A DNA stretch of 64,000 nucleotides, taken from contig BCJU01000002.1 in assembly GCA_001600355.1 (NCBI GenBank), positions 620,001 to 684,000 on the forward strand, written 5' to 3'. Every line of letters begins with the position of its first letter. Position 1 is the first letter of the stretch. The DNA comes from Meira nashicola (Eukaryota; Basidiomycota; Exobasidiomycetes; Exobasidiales; Brachybasidiaceae). Of the stretch, positions 10,480-19,881 are shown piece after piece. The notes beneath the pieces were generated by a model that saw only the letters and a list, made by a program, of their open reading frames with translations, had not been told where the DNA came from and made no database searches. A program made the translations under genes and the position numbers.

Positions 10480-10944
10480 TATTCTTGTCAATTGAATGGG
10501 GTAAAATGATGTCGTAGAGTGATCATGCAATTGTGGCAATCTTAGGATGTAGTTGAATAGAAGAAGTTTATTTTTTTTTGCTCTTTGTAGTATTTAGCGT
10601 GCCACTCAGAAACTGCCTGTGCACCAAATCATAATGTTTATACAGCGCCAAAGTACGTGTAATCAATACAAATCTATTATGTAGTTACATTCAGCAATCT
10701 GTTCAGCAACATCATTGTGATTACCTCTTCTACCTCAAACTACTACATAAACCGTATTTGCGAATTTTTCATCTGTTCAGTATACCCATGCATAACCGTA
10801 ATAGAACAGTAAAGGCAACTCCATTCACAAGCTCAGTTCTACTAGGATCCTCTACATTTTCACTGCTTGAAATCAAGTGATTTTGACGAATTGGTAGGCC
10901 TTTGGACTTTGACAACTTCTTCAACTTAACAACATTTGCCTATC
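10480..10944. other. Divergent intergenic region
   Basis: This stretch lies between the start of the CCDC137-like gene and the start of BOS1, so it must contain both promoters. I see no recognisable element beyond general AT-richness. Confidence 0.5.
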
Positions 10945-11839
10945 ATGAACAGCCTTTACAATTTGGCCTTGCGTCAATCTTCATCAATTCAATCCGATCT
11001 CACTTTAATCGAATCTACTCCAGATCATGCAGAATCCTTTTCTTCACTGACCGGTCAATTAATAGCATCTTTGACCGCTTTGAGTCGTACAGTAGATGAA
11101 TACGAAGGTATGGCTAAAAATGAATTAAACGTACAAAAGCGTGAAAAGGCATTGCAAAGGGTAAAGAAATTTCGCGAGGAGGAGAAGGAGATGCAAAATG
11201 CGTTCAATAAGGTGAAAGCAAAGGTGAGTATACTGTGCTTGTTATACTGCAAACAGATGTTCTTACCTTCCTAATTCCTTTCTATTTCAGACCAATGGCA
11301 CAGTAGAATCGAATCATCAAATCACGAAAGGAGCTAGTATAATTGATGCCGCTCAATCAACTTCAACGCAACATCAATCGAACAGCAATCATCATCCTTT
11401 TGGCTCACCACCAAATGCCTTACATTCTCGTGCTCCTACCTTTCAAGCAAATGCACATGGCGCCTTACCACCTCAAGATCGACCAAATCCATTACAAGCA
11501 TACCGAATGAATGCGTCTGCGGCTGCCATGTTTGGCGATCGTGAGCATTCGATGCGTGAAGGGTATGCTTTACGGGAACATTCGTTTATTCAACAAACTG
11601 AGACTCAATTAGACAGCTTCATTGCACAAGGTAGAGAAGTTTGGACAAATTTGACAGAACAAAGAGATATTCTGAAAGGCACACAAAGAAGATTGCGTGA
11701 TGTTGGCGTTACTCTAGGTCTCAGTAGAGATGTGATTGGCTATATCGAAAGAAGAAGTACGCAGGATAATATCTTGTTTGTCTTTGGTGCGATTTTTACG
11801 CTTGTCTGCTTTTATTATATCTACAAGTGGTTCGGATGA
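10945..11839 (+). CDS. BOS1: ER-Golgi Qb-SNARE Bos1 (membrin/GOSR2)
   Basis: Bos1 is a membrane-anchored SNARE that works with Sed5, Bet1 and Sec22 in fusion of ER-derived vesicles with the Golgi. Two exons, 10945-11223 and 11291-11839, join in frame to 275 residues. The N-terminus MNSLYNLALRQSSS and the following helix match the family's N-terminal helical domain. Residues ~95-170 are a Ser/His/Asn-rich linker. The SNARE helix follows, running from ETQLDSFIAQGREVW through NLTEQRDILKGTQRRL to VGVTLGLSRDVI, with a central glutamine. The C-terminal anchor is ILFVFGAIFTLVCFYYIY with almost nothing after it, as expected for a tail-anchored SNARE. The start gives the canonical MNSL. Confidence 0.93.
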
Positions 11840-13697
11840 CAAGAGAAATGAATATGATGATCCTAAGAAAAGCCTTTTGCCAAATCTTTGAAAGTAAGAG
11901 TTTTGAGGATGGCGTTCACAATGTTCTTAAGACGAATCGAGCTATACACGTGCCAAAATTCCTTCTCTAAAGCGCAGATCGCGCGTAAGAATCAAGAATA
12001 ATAAAAGAAGAAAAAAACCGAGCTACGGTACGGACAAATCTCTCACAAAGCCACCATTCCACTATCGGTCAAGCTGCGGCTTTGCAAGTCAAAAGAGAAG
12101 CCAATATACGCAAAAAATGATGGTGGATACCTAGGAAAGACTTACGTGCTTCTATGAAACTGTGAGTATGGCTCTTACCATTGCAATTCCCATTCAAAAG
12201 AGGTCTTGCGAGCAAAATGATGTGCACGATAATCATTGTTGTGCAAGAGGAAATACAAACTAGAGTCTCGCGTTCACATGGTTCGCGATAAAAACACTCA
12301 CTGATGCTCGCAAAAGATTCAAATGATAACCTGAATGCTATCGATGATGGCAAGCGCCTTACGCGAGCAGGTCTCTCATTTAGGACAAAGTCGATCATTC
12401 CTGGATGTGAACATAATCTGATACATTTTTTGCACTCCCTGCAGTAACACAAGCAAATGATAAGTATCTAATGATCAATCGCAAGCGCCTTGTCGATGAT
12501 GGAAATCATATGCATGCAGAAATGGCGTTCTATGTAATAACAGTTGGCAAGATACAGCATAATGGCTGGACTTTAGGCACCAACGCAAGAAAAATGGATC
12601 TGGGCCTTTAGACGCGAAGATTTAAATGGTCCCTTTGAGTCAGTCCAATGGATTATTTCGACTCGAAGTCCGCGTACGAAGGAAGGAAGACTAATGGATG
12701 GTCGAATTGCATGCATTAAAGTTCGATTAGTGAGCATCAAAAAAAGATCCATGCATCACGTCAATTCTGATGTGTTCCAATGATTATCCTTGATCTTCTT
12801 CTTGAAGGTCGCTGGAAATTACCGTCCGATCGTAGGCCGTGTACGAGTCTACGTTTTGAGGATATCAAAAGGCTGATAAATGAGGTTGCACATTTCATCT
12901 TTGGTTGCAAATTTGATCGCTAACTTTCATCTGTTTCATCCATCCCGCCTAGCAATCGCAGCCTCACTCTTTTCCTGGTAGTACTCTCGTCGCAACAAAA
13001 GGTGAGCATCATTCGTTCAATTCTTTCTTCACATATGATGATACCAATCACGACGGTCTGCTTAGCATCAAATGCTGAAAACGCCCGTAAACCCATTTTA
13101 AACCGGGCAACCCAACCTGATCCAACCTTTTTCATGCATCGATTCGAGCATTTCTTTCAACATACTGACGCGACTTTTCATCTACACAGCTGCACAAAGC
13201 CCTGCTACATTCCCCCGTATGTCGTGAACGCTTCGCAAAGGCTAGACAAGCTTGATCTGGCCATCACAACAAAATGATGGACGAGTCTTTTTTCACTGTA
13301 CAATTTCTTGACGCGTACAAATACCGTGTAAAGTTCTGAGCGCATTGTGCGCACGCAATATATTTTTTTTAACATACCCTCAAAGCCTGTTTCAAGCGTG
13401 AATGCACCGAACGCGTCTAACAAATGTTTTATTAGCGCGGCTTCAAATGGCCCATCGTTCGCGTTCTGAGCCATAGTGCCTGAACCAATCAATAATCCTC
13501 CAAACAACAATCTCACCCTACAACAGATGGACTGCATATCACGTGCACAGCGCAATCTCTACATGTATCGGATTTGACTTCACGAACAACATTCATCGAA
13601 AAATGGTCAATAAAAAACAGCAATGATCTTTGGATCCTTTGACAAAGAAAAGGAAGATATTTCCTGATTTACTCGCCTGTTTAATCAAGATAAAAAA
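11840..13697. other. 1.9-kb gene-free stretch
   Basis: I see no protein gene that I recognise. The longest frame (minus 12069-12452) begins with a Cys-rich peptide but resembles no family and shows no codon bias. The stretch leads into the tRNA-like tandem array. An RNA gene cannot be excluded by eye. Confidence 0.5.
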
Positions 13698-13814
13698 GAT
13701 GGCTTCTTTTGGATTCGAAACTGGAACTTAATTATTATAATTGTATAATCTCGGAGCATGAATATTGTATTTTCGCGGAACGGATTGCGCAACCACTGTA
13801 CCACGTCGCCATCC
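13698..13814 (-). ncRNA. tRNA-like unit 0 (most diverged copy)
   Basis: This is a 117-base minus-strand unit. It starts GGATGGCGACG, carries the A-box-like TGGTACAGTGG at positions 12-22, and has a 6-bp A/T-only hairpin (ATTATA-CAAT-TATAAT) at 66-81. A B-box-like GTTTCGAATCC follows with one inserted base, and GCCATC comes before a T run. GATGGC near the 5' end can pair with the terminal GCCATC. It is the leftmost and most diverged member of the array. Confidence 0.6.
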
Positions 13815-13887
13815 GGAGATAAGGCCGAAAAATATGGAGTATATGTGATCACCATACTATTTCGGAGTTTAGAAAATGACGATAAAA

Positions 13888-13997
13888 GGATGGTCTCTGA
13901 AGGACTCGAACTAGCAACCCACGCATCGTCATCGATTAACCTCGACATAGCAATATTGAAATTTGGACGTCATTACCACTGTACCACGTCACCATCC
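13888..13997 (-). ncRNA. tRNA-like unit A
   Basis: This 110-base minus-strand unit begins GGATGGT and ends ACCATCC, a perfect 7-bp closing stem, followed at once by TTTT. The A-box-like TGGTACAGTGG is at positions 12-22 and the B-box-like GTTCGAGTC at 87-95. A hairpin ATCG-ATGA-CGAT occupies 62-73, where a class II tRNA would have its variable arm. The T-stem and anticodon stem do not pair as in a normal tRNA, so I call it tRNA-like rather than a tRNA gene. Confidence 0.65.
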
Positions 13998-14018
13998 GGA
14001 GATAAGGCCGAAAAATAT

Positions 14019-14108
14019 NNNNNNNNNNNNNNNNNNNNNNNNNNNNNNNNNNNNNNNNNNNNNNNNNNNNNNNNNNNNNNNNNNNNNNNNNNNNNNNNNN
14101 NNNNNNNN
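14019..14108. other. 90-N assembly gap inside the tandem array
   Basis: The gap falls in the spacer between units A and B. By comparison with the 73-bp spacer at 13815-13887, only ~41 bases should be missing. The nominal 90 Ns is therefore either a placeholder or hides additional units. Confidence 0.9.
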
Positions 14109-14119
14109 TGACGATAAAA

Positions 14120-14229
14120 GGATAGTCTTTGAAGGATTCGAACTAGCAACCCACTCATCGTCATCGATTAACCTCGACATAGCAATATTGAAATTTGGAC
14201 GTCGTTACCACTGCACCACATCGCCATCC
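14120..14229 (-). ncRNA. tRNA-like unit B
   Basis: This 110-base minus-strand unit is nearly identical to unit A through its centre. It has GGATGGC at the start, A-box-like TGGTGCAGTGG, the same ATCG/CGAT hairpin, B-box-like GTTCGAATC, and ACTATCC followed by TTTT. The closing stem keeps a G-T wobble and one end mismatch. Confidence 0.65.
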
Positions 14230-14303
14230 GGAGATAAGGCCGAAAAGTATGGAGTAAATTTGATCACCATATATTTCCGGAGTTAAGCTAAACAAACGGA
14301 AAA

Positions 14304-14413
14304 GGATGGTCTCTTCAGGATTCGAACTAGGAACTCAACAGTGATCATCAGATGATGTAGAGATGGCAACATTGCAATTCGGACGTCATTACCACTGCAC
14401 CACATCGCCATCC
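14304..14413 (-). ncRNA. tRNA-like unit C
   Basis: This 110-base minus-strand unit has GGATGGC at the start and ACCATCC at the end, followed by TTTT. It has A-box-like TGGTGCAGTGG and B-box-like GTTCGAATC. Its central hairpin has a different sequence from units A/B (ATCAT-CTG-ATGAT) but occupies nearly the same place. Around the B box it has TTC facing GAA where unit B has TTG facing CAA. Confidence 0.65.
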
Positions 14414-14487
14414 GGAGATAAGGCCAAAAAATACAAACTATACGTTATCACCATCTTTTCTTCGGAGTTAAGAAAATTACCAGAAAA

Positions 14488-14598
14488 GGCTGGGTCCCCG
14501 AAGGATTCGAACCAGTGACCCATTTCTCATTCATTGAATGACCTCGACATAGCAATATTGTAATCAGGAGATCGTAACCACTGTACCACGTCAACATT
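14488..14598 (-). ncRNA. tRNA-like unit D
   Basis: This ~111-base minus-strand unit carries the A-box-like TGGTACAGTGG and the best B box of the set, GGTTCGAATCC. The central hairpin is CATTC-AAT-GAATG. GATCTC and GAGGTC can form a 6-bp stem in the anticodon-arm position. The 5' end has lost GGATGG, so the closing stem is not intact, but TGGGTC and GACCCA pair around the B box. The unit ends with CAGCC followed by TTTT. Confidence 0.6.
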
Positions 14599-14641
14599 GA
14601 AAAAGGCGGGCAAAAATTATGATGTTTATAATCAAACAGAT

Positions 14642-14666
14642 CTGTTCGTCGCGACGCGTCGAACAG
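14642..14666. repeat. 25-bp near-perfect palindrome
   Basis: CTGTTCGTCGCG and CGCGTCGAACAG flank a single central A. The 12-bp arms match at 11 positions. It lies between the tRNA-like array and the satellite. Confidence 0.85.
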
Positions 14667-14689
14667 TGATTCTGGTGTAAATCGTCCAA

Positions 14690-15330
14690 TCAAAGTCGTT
14701 CCACAACGCGTGTGTTTTACTCGGTAAATCTTAGCGGATTACAATGATTCTTTCAAGCGCGTATACTTTTCAATGCGGGCGACAAACATACCTTTGTTTC
14801 ACAGTTCGTTATTCGACCGAAATGTTTTTACCGCGCGCGTGTTTAGCGGTTTCTTATTCGATCAAAATATTTTTTCCGCGCGCGTGTTTAGCGGCTTCTT
14901 GTTCAATCAAAATGTTTTTATCGCGCGCGTATCTTACTCGACTAGGGTAATCTTTTCAAGCATCAAATAGTACTTCTTACGCAAATCTTGTCCGATTCAA
15001 GTCGTTCTACAACGCCTGTGCTCCTCTCAACGTGGGCAGTAACATAAAAGTATTAAATAGTACTTTCACGGTGATTCCTATCAGATTAAAATCGTTCTAC
15101 AACGCCCGTGCTCTATTTGACGCGGGTAATTCAAATTCGGACCTTTCGTGTAGATTTTGTTTTAAATAAAAATTTCGCAACGCCTGATTTCGTCTCGGCG
15201 TGCGCAACACTTCTACACCATCTATTACATACTTTATAGTCTTTCACAGTCATTTCTCATCGGATCACGATGACTCCACAACGCCTGTGCTTCTCTCGAC
15301 GTGGGCAACACTCCTAAAGCATCATTGACT
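14690..15330. repeat. Degenerate 45/90-bp satellite-like array
   Basis: Three clear 45-bp units start at 14811, 14856 and 14901, each with TTCGAYCAAAAT (or a close variant) followed by CGCGCGCGT. Further on, a longer related unit recurs with the core TCGTTCTACAACGCC and GTG near 15003 and 15092 (89 bp apart). More diverged copies occur near 15178 and 15279, and a related CCACAACGCGTGTG near 14703. The ~90-bp period is about twice 45, which suggests a higher-order repeat built from the short unit. Confidence 0.75.
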
Positions 15331-16452
15331 AGAAAAACAATCAAATTTACCAGAAAATCAATCAAATTGAACCAAATGTAATTTAAAGCTCTCCAAACGT
15401 CTTCTAATACTATTATATGCTGCCATTGCCATCACACATGCTCCCATGGCCATCGGCGGTGCTTTTATACTATGAGTATAGAACATATATTATACATAGA
15501 AAATCACAATTGCGCTAAAACCTTGATTTTGGACGTGTTTGTCGAAAACAAAAATCGAAAAAGGCTTAAAAACCTCATTTTGCGGGTACGCAACATCGTT
15601 TTTTTGGTCGCAGAATTTTTCGATTTTTCTACCTTAGCGCGAAAATCAAAAAAAAATTTAGTAAATCTGCGGTAAAATTCAAGTGTTTAATGTCGCGCGA
15701 CAGCAATGCGGATTGATGCTATTTTTAGATTTGCTATTGTCTTTACTTATTATGATCATTGCTCAATAACTACAAAACGTACTAATTAAAAGTCAATTTT
15801 GACCTCGAATATGAGTTTCTCGGCCTCTGTTTGACTAGTAGAGAGATCTTTGGAGCTCGAGAAAAGCTTATTTTCATCTCTAGATGAGATCGGAGATAAG
15901 AGTCATAGAGGCGGAGATAAGGCGCGGAGGTAATTTACCTGCCGTGAGTCGCAAAACACGTGAAAAATTTAAGTGCAAAAATTAACTTTCAAGATGGAGG
16001 GACTACTTCAGTTTCTTCGCTCAGCATCATTACAAATGAGAGACAAAATTGTACTAAGTTCTAAAAATGAGGAAGTTATGCCATTGAAAACATCTTTGTG
16101 AGACAACAATTTTTTGGAATTGATTAAATTTTTTTACAGGTGTTAGACGTTGGACGGCTAAATCACTGGGAAGGACGCCTCCATTTTTTTGTTTGTTGTC
16201 AACGTCTAATGCCACTTAAAGGGCAGCGCGAAACATTTTTTTTAGTCTACGCGCCTCCGCTGTATAGTGGGGTACGCAGGAAGAAAATTGGTTAGCATTT
16301 GTTCGCGTGCGTACGCGTCTTCAAAACGCGCGCTTGTGTGCCTTTGGTTCCAAACTGGATTTTTTTTTGTACTTACACTAACTGTTGGCAAGAAGGGATT
16401 CGAAGATATTAGAAAGTGGTCAGAATGTATCAGATGGCGTGTTGCATTTTTT
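15331..16452. other. Gene-free flank of the satellite
   Basis: I recognise no gene. A 67-codon frame at 15472-15675 is Lys/Asn-rich and looks like random AT-rich sequence. A 67-bp inverted repeat near 16.2 kb is listed separately. The last part is the 3' flank of the minus-strand SSS1 gene. Confidence 0.5.
16143..16209. repeat. Inverted repeat with 10-bp perfect arms
   Basis: TTAGACGTTG at 16143-16152 and CAACGTCTAA at 16200-16209 enclose 47 bp. It could be a small foldback element, a MITE remnant or chance. No flanking target-site duplication is obvious. Confidence 0.6.
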
Positions 16453-17718
16453 TTATCCACTCACGACATGGTTGATCGGAATGTGTATGAGCTTGACAAA
16501 GTAACCGATAAAGCCCATAACTACGAAGCCCATACCGACTGCGCGACAGGTCTGTAGAAATTCTGCAGACGAGAAGTACTCGTATCACATTTGGTGAAGT
16601 GGTGATGATGAAGTGATGATGTTGAGGTGATGGTGATGAGGTGATGATGGTGGTGATGATGGTGAGGTGATGATGGTGAGGTGATGATGGTGATGGGGTG
16701 GTGGCGATGAGGTGGTGGTGATGGTGAGGTGGCGATGAGGTGGCGATGAGGTGGTGGTGATGAGGTGGTGGTGATGAGGAGGTGGCGATGGTAAAGTGAT
16801 GAATGGGAGATGATGTTGATGTCGGTGAAGCGATGTTGAGAGTGAGTTGGTGAGGTTTGATAAAAGACGATATCGAATGACCAATTGCGATGAATTTTGT
16901 CGGAAATAGAAATGCAATGGCGCACAAGAAATGACAAAAAATTGATGACGTTGGAAATAGTTTTTGAACGGATTGTTAGATGACGGTGATGATAAGCCCG
17001 ATAAAAAGAGATATGATCCAACACGATGCATTTGCAGAATTCCATTGAGCATATTGAAGATTTTATATGTTGAGATGATAGCGACATTTAGATCGAGGAG
17101 AAGAGAGATCATCCGATGTTCAAGACGATGCCAAGAGATTGGCGATGAGATTCGCAATTTTGGTGGCGAGCATGCCAAAAGTGAATGATCAGACGTGATC
17201 ATAATCGTCGATTGATGAAACCGAGATTCGAGATTGATTCAAGGGCAATGATTAATCGTTGGGCGGTCCGGAATACGTGAGAATGATGGTGAATGAATGA
17301 CAGAGTGAGGTGAAGACAATGAGTTGGAAGAGATTAGTATGCAGATTCGAAAAACGATCATCTTTGCTGTTCTACTTACCTTTACGATCTGGCTTTGTGC
17401 ATCTGTTCATGAACTGCGAATTGTCGAATAAGTTTTTGTCAGGATCCGATGTAACTTTCATTCTGTTCCTCAAAGATGCAAGGTAAAGAGATTGCTCCAT
17501 GATTATACCCAAATTCAGGAAGCATTCAGAAGATGAAATCCATTCGATGAGTTTCAATCTCATCTTGTTTTTCTTTTTGCGGGAAGGATAGACGACTGAC
17601 CGGGGTTGCGAAATGTGCATACCTTGCATCTTCTTTTGTATAGATTCTTACTTACCTGTGTTCCTTCACGTACAAAGCCTTGAGGCAATTCAATCCATTC
17701 GCGAATACTGTCGGCCAT
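16453..17718 (-). CDS. SSS1: Sec61 gamma subunit (Sss1)
   Basis: Sss1 is the small tail-anchored subunit of the Sec61 protein-conducting channel in the ER membrane. There are three exons on the minus strand: 17718-17656, 17413-17380 and 16562-16453. They join in frame to 68 residues, normal for the family. Exon 1 gives MADSIREWIELPQGFVREGT. Exon 2 gives FMNRCTKPDRK, the most conserved stretch. Exon 3 gives EFLQTCRAVGMGF and the membrane helix VVMGFIGYFVKLIHIPIN. All splice sites are GT/AG and restore the family sequence. Intron 1 is 242 bp. Intron 2 is 817 bp, far longer than other introns here, and contains a GATGAGGTG minisatellite. The gene is easily missed because no exon exceeds 110 bp. 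Confidence 0.93.
16597..16797. repeat. GGTGATGAN-type minisatellite inside SSS1 intron 2
   Basis: About 200 bp consists of irregular GTGATGATG, GAGGTGGTG and GAGGTGGCG units in the + orientation. It lies just upstream (in transcript sense) of the exon 3 acceptor of SSS1, about 35 bp away. In transcript sense it is a pyrimidine-rich CAYCAC/CCTCAT tract. Confidence 0.9.
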
Positions 17719-18441
17719 ATTGAAGGATGAGAAAAGGTTGTATGTTGAATGGAAAAGTGAATGAAGGAGATGATGGTGTATGTAAAATGGAAAAGGGACT
17801 AAATCTATGCGCACGCAATAGAAAAGGCGAGAGCTGCAAATCTAGTCAAAAGTCAGGCGCAGTGCCCGCTTTGATTATTTTCTTGTCCGTGCACAACGCC
17901 GCGCAGAGCACTGCGATTGAATGAATGATATATACCTTTCGATCGATTTAGGTCGTGCGTTCGATTAAGATAGCTTTACACGCTTGCAAACGTGTAACGT
18001 GTAAAGCTGTTACATATTATCGTGATCATTTTTCAAAGTATGTACCTACATCCGGATACACGTGGCATAACACTTGAAATAAATTCAATATTACCATCGC
18101 CATCACGTCAGTATTACGCCATCATCTCAACATAAATTGATACGCGTAAAAGACCTTTATTGTGTACATACGTTGATTCGAATCCTTCTGTGTTATGTAT
18201 GATTTCTTTCTTTCAATTTAATAAACAAACGACACACAAACAGGTAATAAAGAGCGTTTTATTCAATTTAGTGAAAGAGAGAAAGGGATTGTATTTATGA
18301 TCAAAGAATGATTTGAATAATAACATCAAAAGCCTTCACGTCTTCCTTTTCTCTCTCTTTCTTTTTTTTTCTTTTGAAAAATGATTTGAAGAGAAGGAAA
18401 AGAGACCTTTATCTTTAATCAAAAAAAAAAGATTACGATTT
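17719..18441. other. Intergenic, no gene seen
   Basis: Upstream region of SSS1 and 3' flank of the seven-helix protein gene. A short imperfect repeat of ACACGCTTGCAAACGTGTAACGTGTAAAGC type occurs near 17980. Nothing else is recognisable. Confidence 0.5.
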
Positions 18442-19881
18442 TTATAAAGCACGAGCAACCACTTGTCGAACTTTTACATCAGTTGAAGTTCCTTCTTTGG
18501 TCGTTACATCATCTGTCCATGAGAATTGATGATCTGTATCTGAATCATGATCATGAAAAGGCGTTTGATGTGGTGAAGAAGTTGATAAGAATTGTTGATG
18601 AATGATTGGTGAATTTGATAAATCTACAACTGTCGTATTTGGTTGAAATTTTTGCACGATTGAAGATTGTCTTTGATGAAGAGTAGTAGAATGATTATTA
18701 TTTTCACGAAATGTTGAATTTAAATCGTATAAACGATGTTCAGAATCTTTATTTTCTGGTAAATAAAATGAATCATCTTTACCTCCTCCGATACTTCTTT
18801 GTTGTTGTTGTTGTTGATTCTTTTTATTTGTTATTTGTTGCATTTTCGCTTTTGATCCAATTCGAGTACTAATTATATCTAATTCACTTGCAAATTGACC
18901 ACTTTCATCATCATAATTGAAAGCTGAAGTGTCATATTTTGATCGACAACTTAAAGATGAAATTTCGCTATCATGTTTTACACGAATGCTTGACCAAGTA
19001 GTTGCTAATAAGCCGAATAAAACAGAAGTATTTACTACACTTCCTGCCATTTCTCTATAATAACAATATTCCGTTGCAGGACAATCCAAAACGCTTGCAG
19101 CTGCAATGCTAAAAGCAAAAGGAGGAATAAATGTCATCAATAAAGCTTCAACAAAGAATCGTAATCTACGTTGAATTAAATCACGACGTAATTGAGCACT
19201 TCTTAAATTCGTAAAAGAAAGTGATTTGTATAAAAGAATGATTGCAGAACCGGCACAATAAGTTGCTTGTAATCCATATTCTGCTTGTGAAGTTGCACGT
19301 AACATTGGTACCCAATCAAAACCTAAAATTCCAGGAAATGATTTATCAGGACTCCATTCGACCGATGATTCAGAACGATAAACGGCATAAGTATTTGCAA
19401 TGCTAAGTCCAAGCCTTGGAATTAAAAGGCAAATAAAAGGTAAAAGGATTAAAGTTTGTTGACGAAAAGAATATAAAGGATGAGGATAAAATGATCGTAT
19501 TTTGCATAAAACTGCTAAATCGGAAATCAAAGGAATGAAATGTTCCAAACTGATATCCAAAACGTGAACACGTAAATACGTTTCATATTCAATAGATTCA
19601 TCCGGTAAAGCAAATGTTCCAACAAAACGATGAAAAGCGATAATAACTTCTTGCAAATTATACGTGATCGCTAAAGGGAAACTTATGCATTGAATAAAGA
19701 AAACCGGTCCCCTTCTTTGTTCTTTCGTTGAAAGGATACCAAAAGTGACTGCAACAACAGCAAAAATACCCAACCAAATTGAACTGAAAACCATTCGAAT
19801 TGCTGATTTGCGCATCATACTTTTATCCCAAATATCCAAATGAAATTCTTCATCGTCAGCATCCCATGCACTGCCACCCAT
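18442..19881 (-). CDS. Seven-helix membrane protein, GPCR-like, unknown ligand
   Basis: This is a single-exon, 479-residue protein starting at the ATG at 19881 (MGGSAWDADDEEF), which precedes an acidic cytosol-like stretch. Seven hydrophobic segments are visible in order. They include FSSIWLGIFAVVAVTFGIL, FFIQCISFPLAITYNL, FIPLISDLAVLC, ILLPFICLLIPRLGLSI, YCAGSAIILLY, LLMTFIPPFAFSIAAASVL and SVLFGLLATTWSSI. A ~170-residue soluble tail rich in Ser, Asp and Gln follows and includes a short poly-Gln run. The topology suits a receptor-like protein, but I do not recognise a defined family. It lacks obvious pheromone-receptor (Ste3) signatures that I can verify by eye. An upstream in-frame ATG at 19992 would add 37 residues. 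The role is unknown. Confidence 0.75.
   Translation of the reverse strand: MGGSAWDADDEEFHLDIWDKSMMRKSAIRMVFSSIWLGIFAVVAVTFGILSTKEQRRGPVFFIQCISFPLAITYNLQEVIIAFHRFVGTFALPDESIEYETYLRVHVLDISLEHFIPLISDLAVLCKIRSFYPHPLYSFRQQTLILLPFICLLIPRLGLSIANTYAVYRSESSVEWSPDKSFPGILGFDWVPMLRATSQAEYGLQATYCAGSAIILLYKSLSFTNLRSAQLRRDLIQRRLRFFVEALLMTFIPPFAFSIAAASVLDCPATEYCYYREMAGSVVNTSVLFGLLATTWSSIRVKHDSEISSLSCRSKYDTSAFNYDDESGQFASELDIISTRIGSKAKMQQITNKKNQQQQQQRSIGGGKDDSFYLPENKDSEHRLYDLNSTFRENNNHSTTLHQRQSSIVQKFQPNTTVVDLSNSPIIHQQFLSTSSPHQTPFHDHDSDTDHQFSWTDDVTTKEGTSTDVKVRQVVARAL

Noticed and set aside
12069..12452. 127-codon minus-strand frame starting with a Cys-rich peptide
   Set aside because: No domain, no splice partners, and composition like the surrounding non-coding sequence.
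13888..14598. Canonical intron-containing tRNA genes (anticodon candidates TTC, TGC or TAC read from the A/B, C and D units)
   Set aside because: The anticodon and T stems do not pair in any register that also keeps the A and B boxes at standard positions, and the candidate anticodon differs from unit to unit. I therefore call them tRNA-like only.
16430..17202. Long His/Ser-rich minus-strand reading frames
   Set aside because: They are translations of the minisatellite in SSS1 intron 2 and of exon 3 read in the wrong frame.
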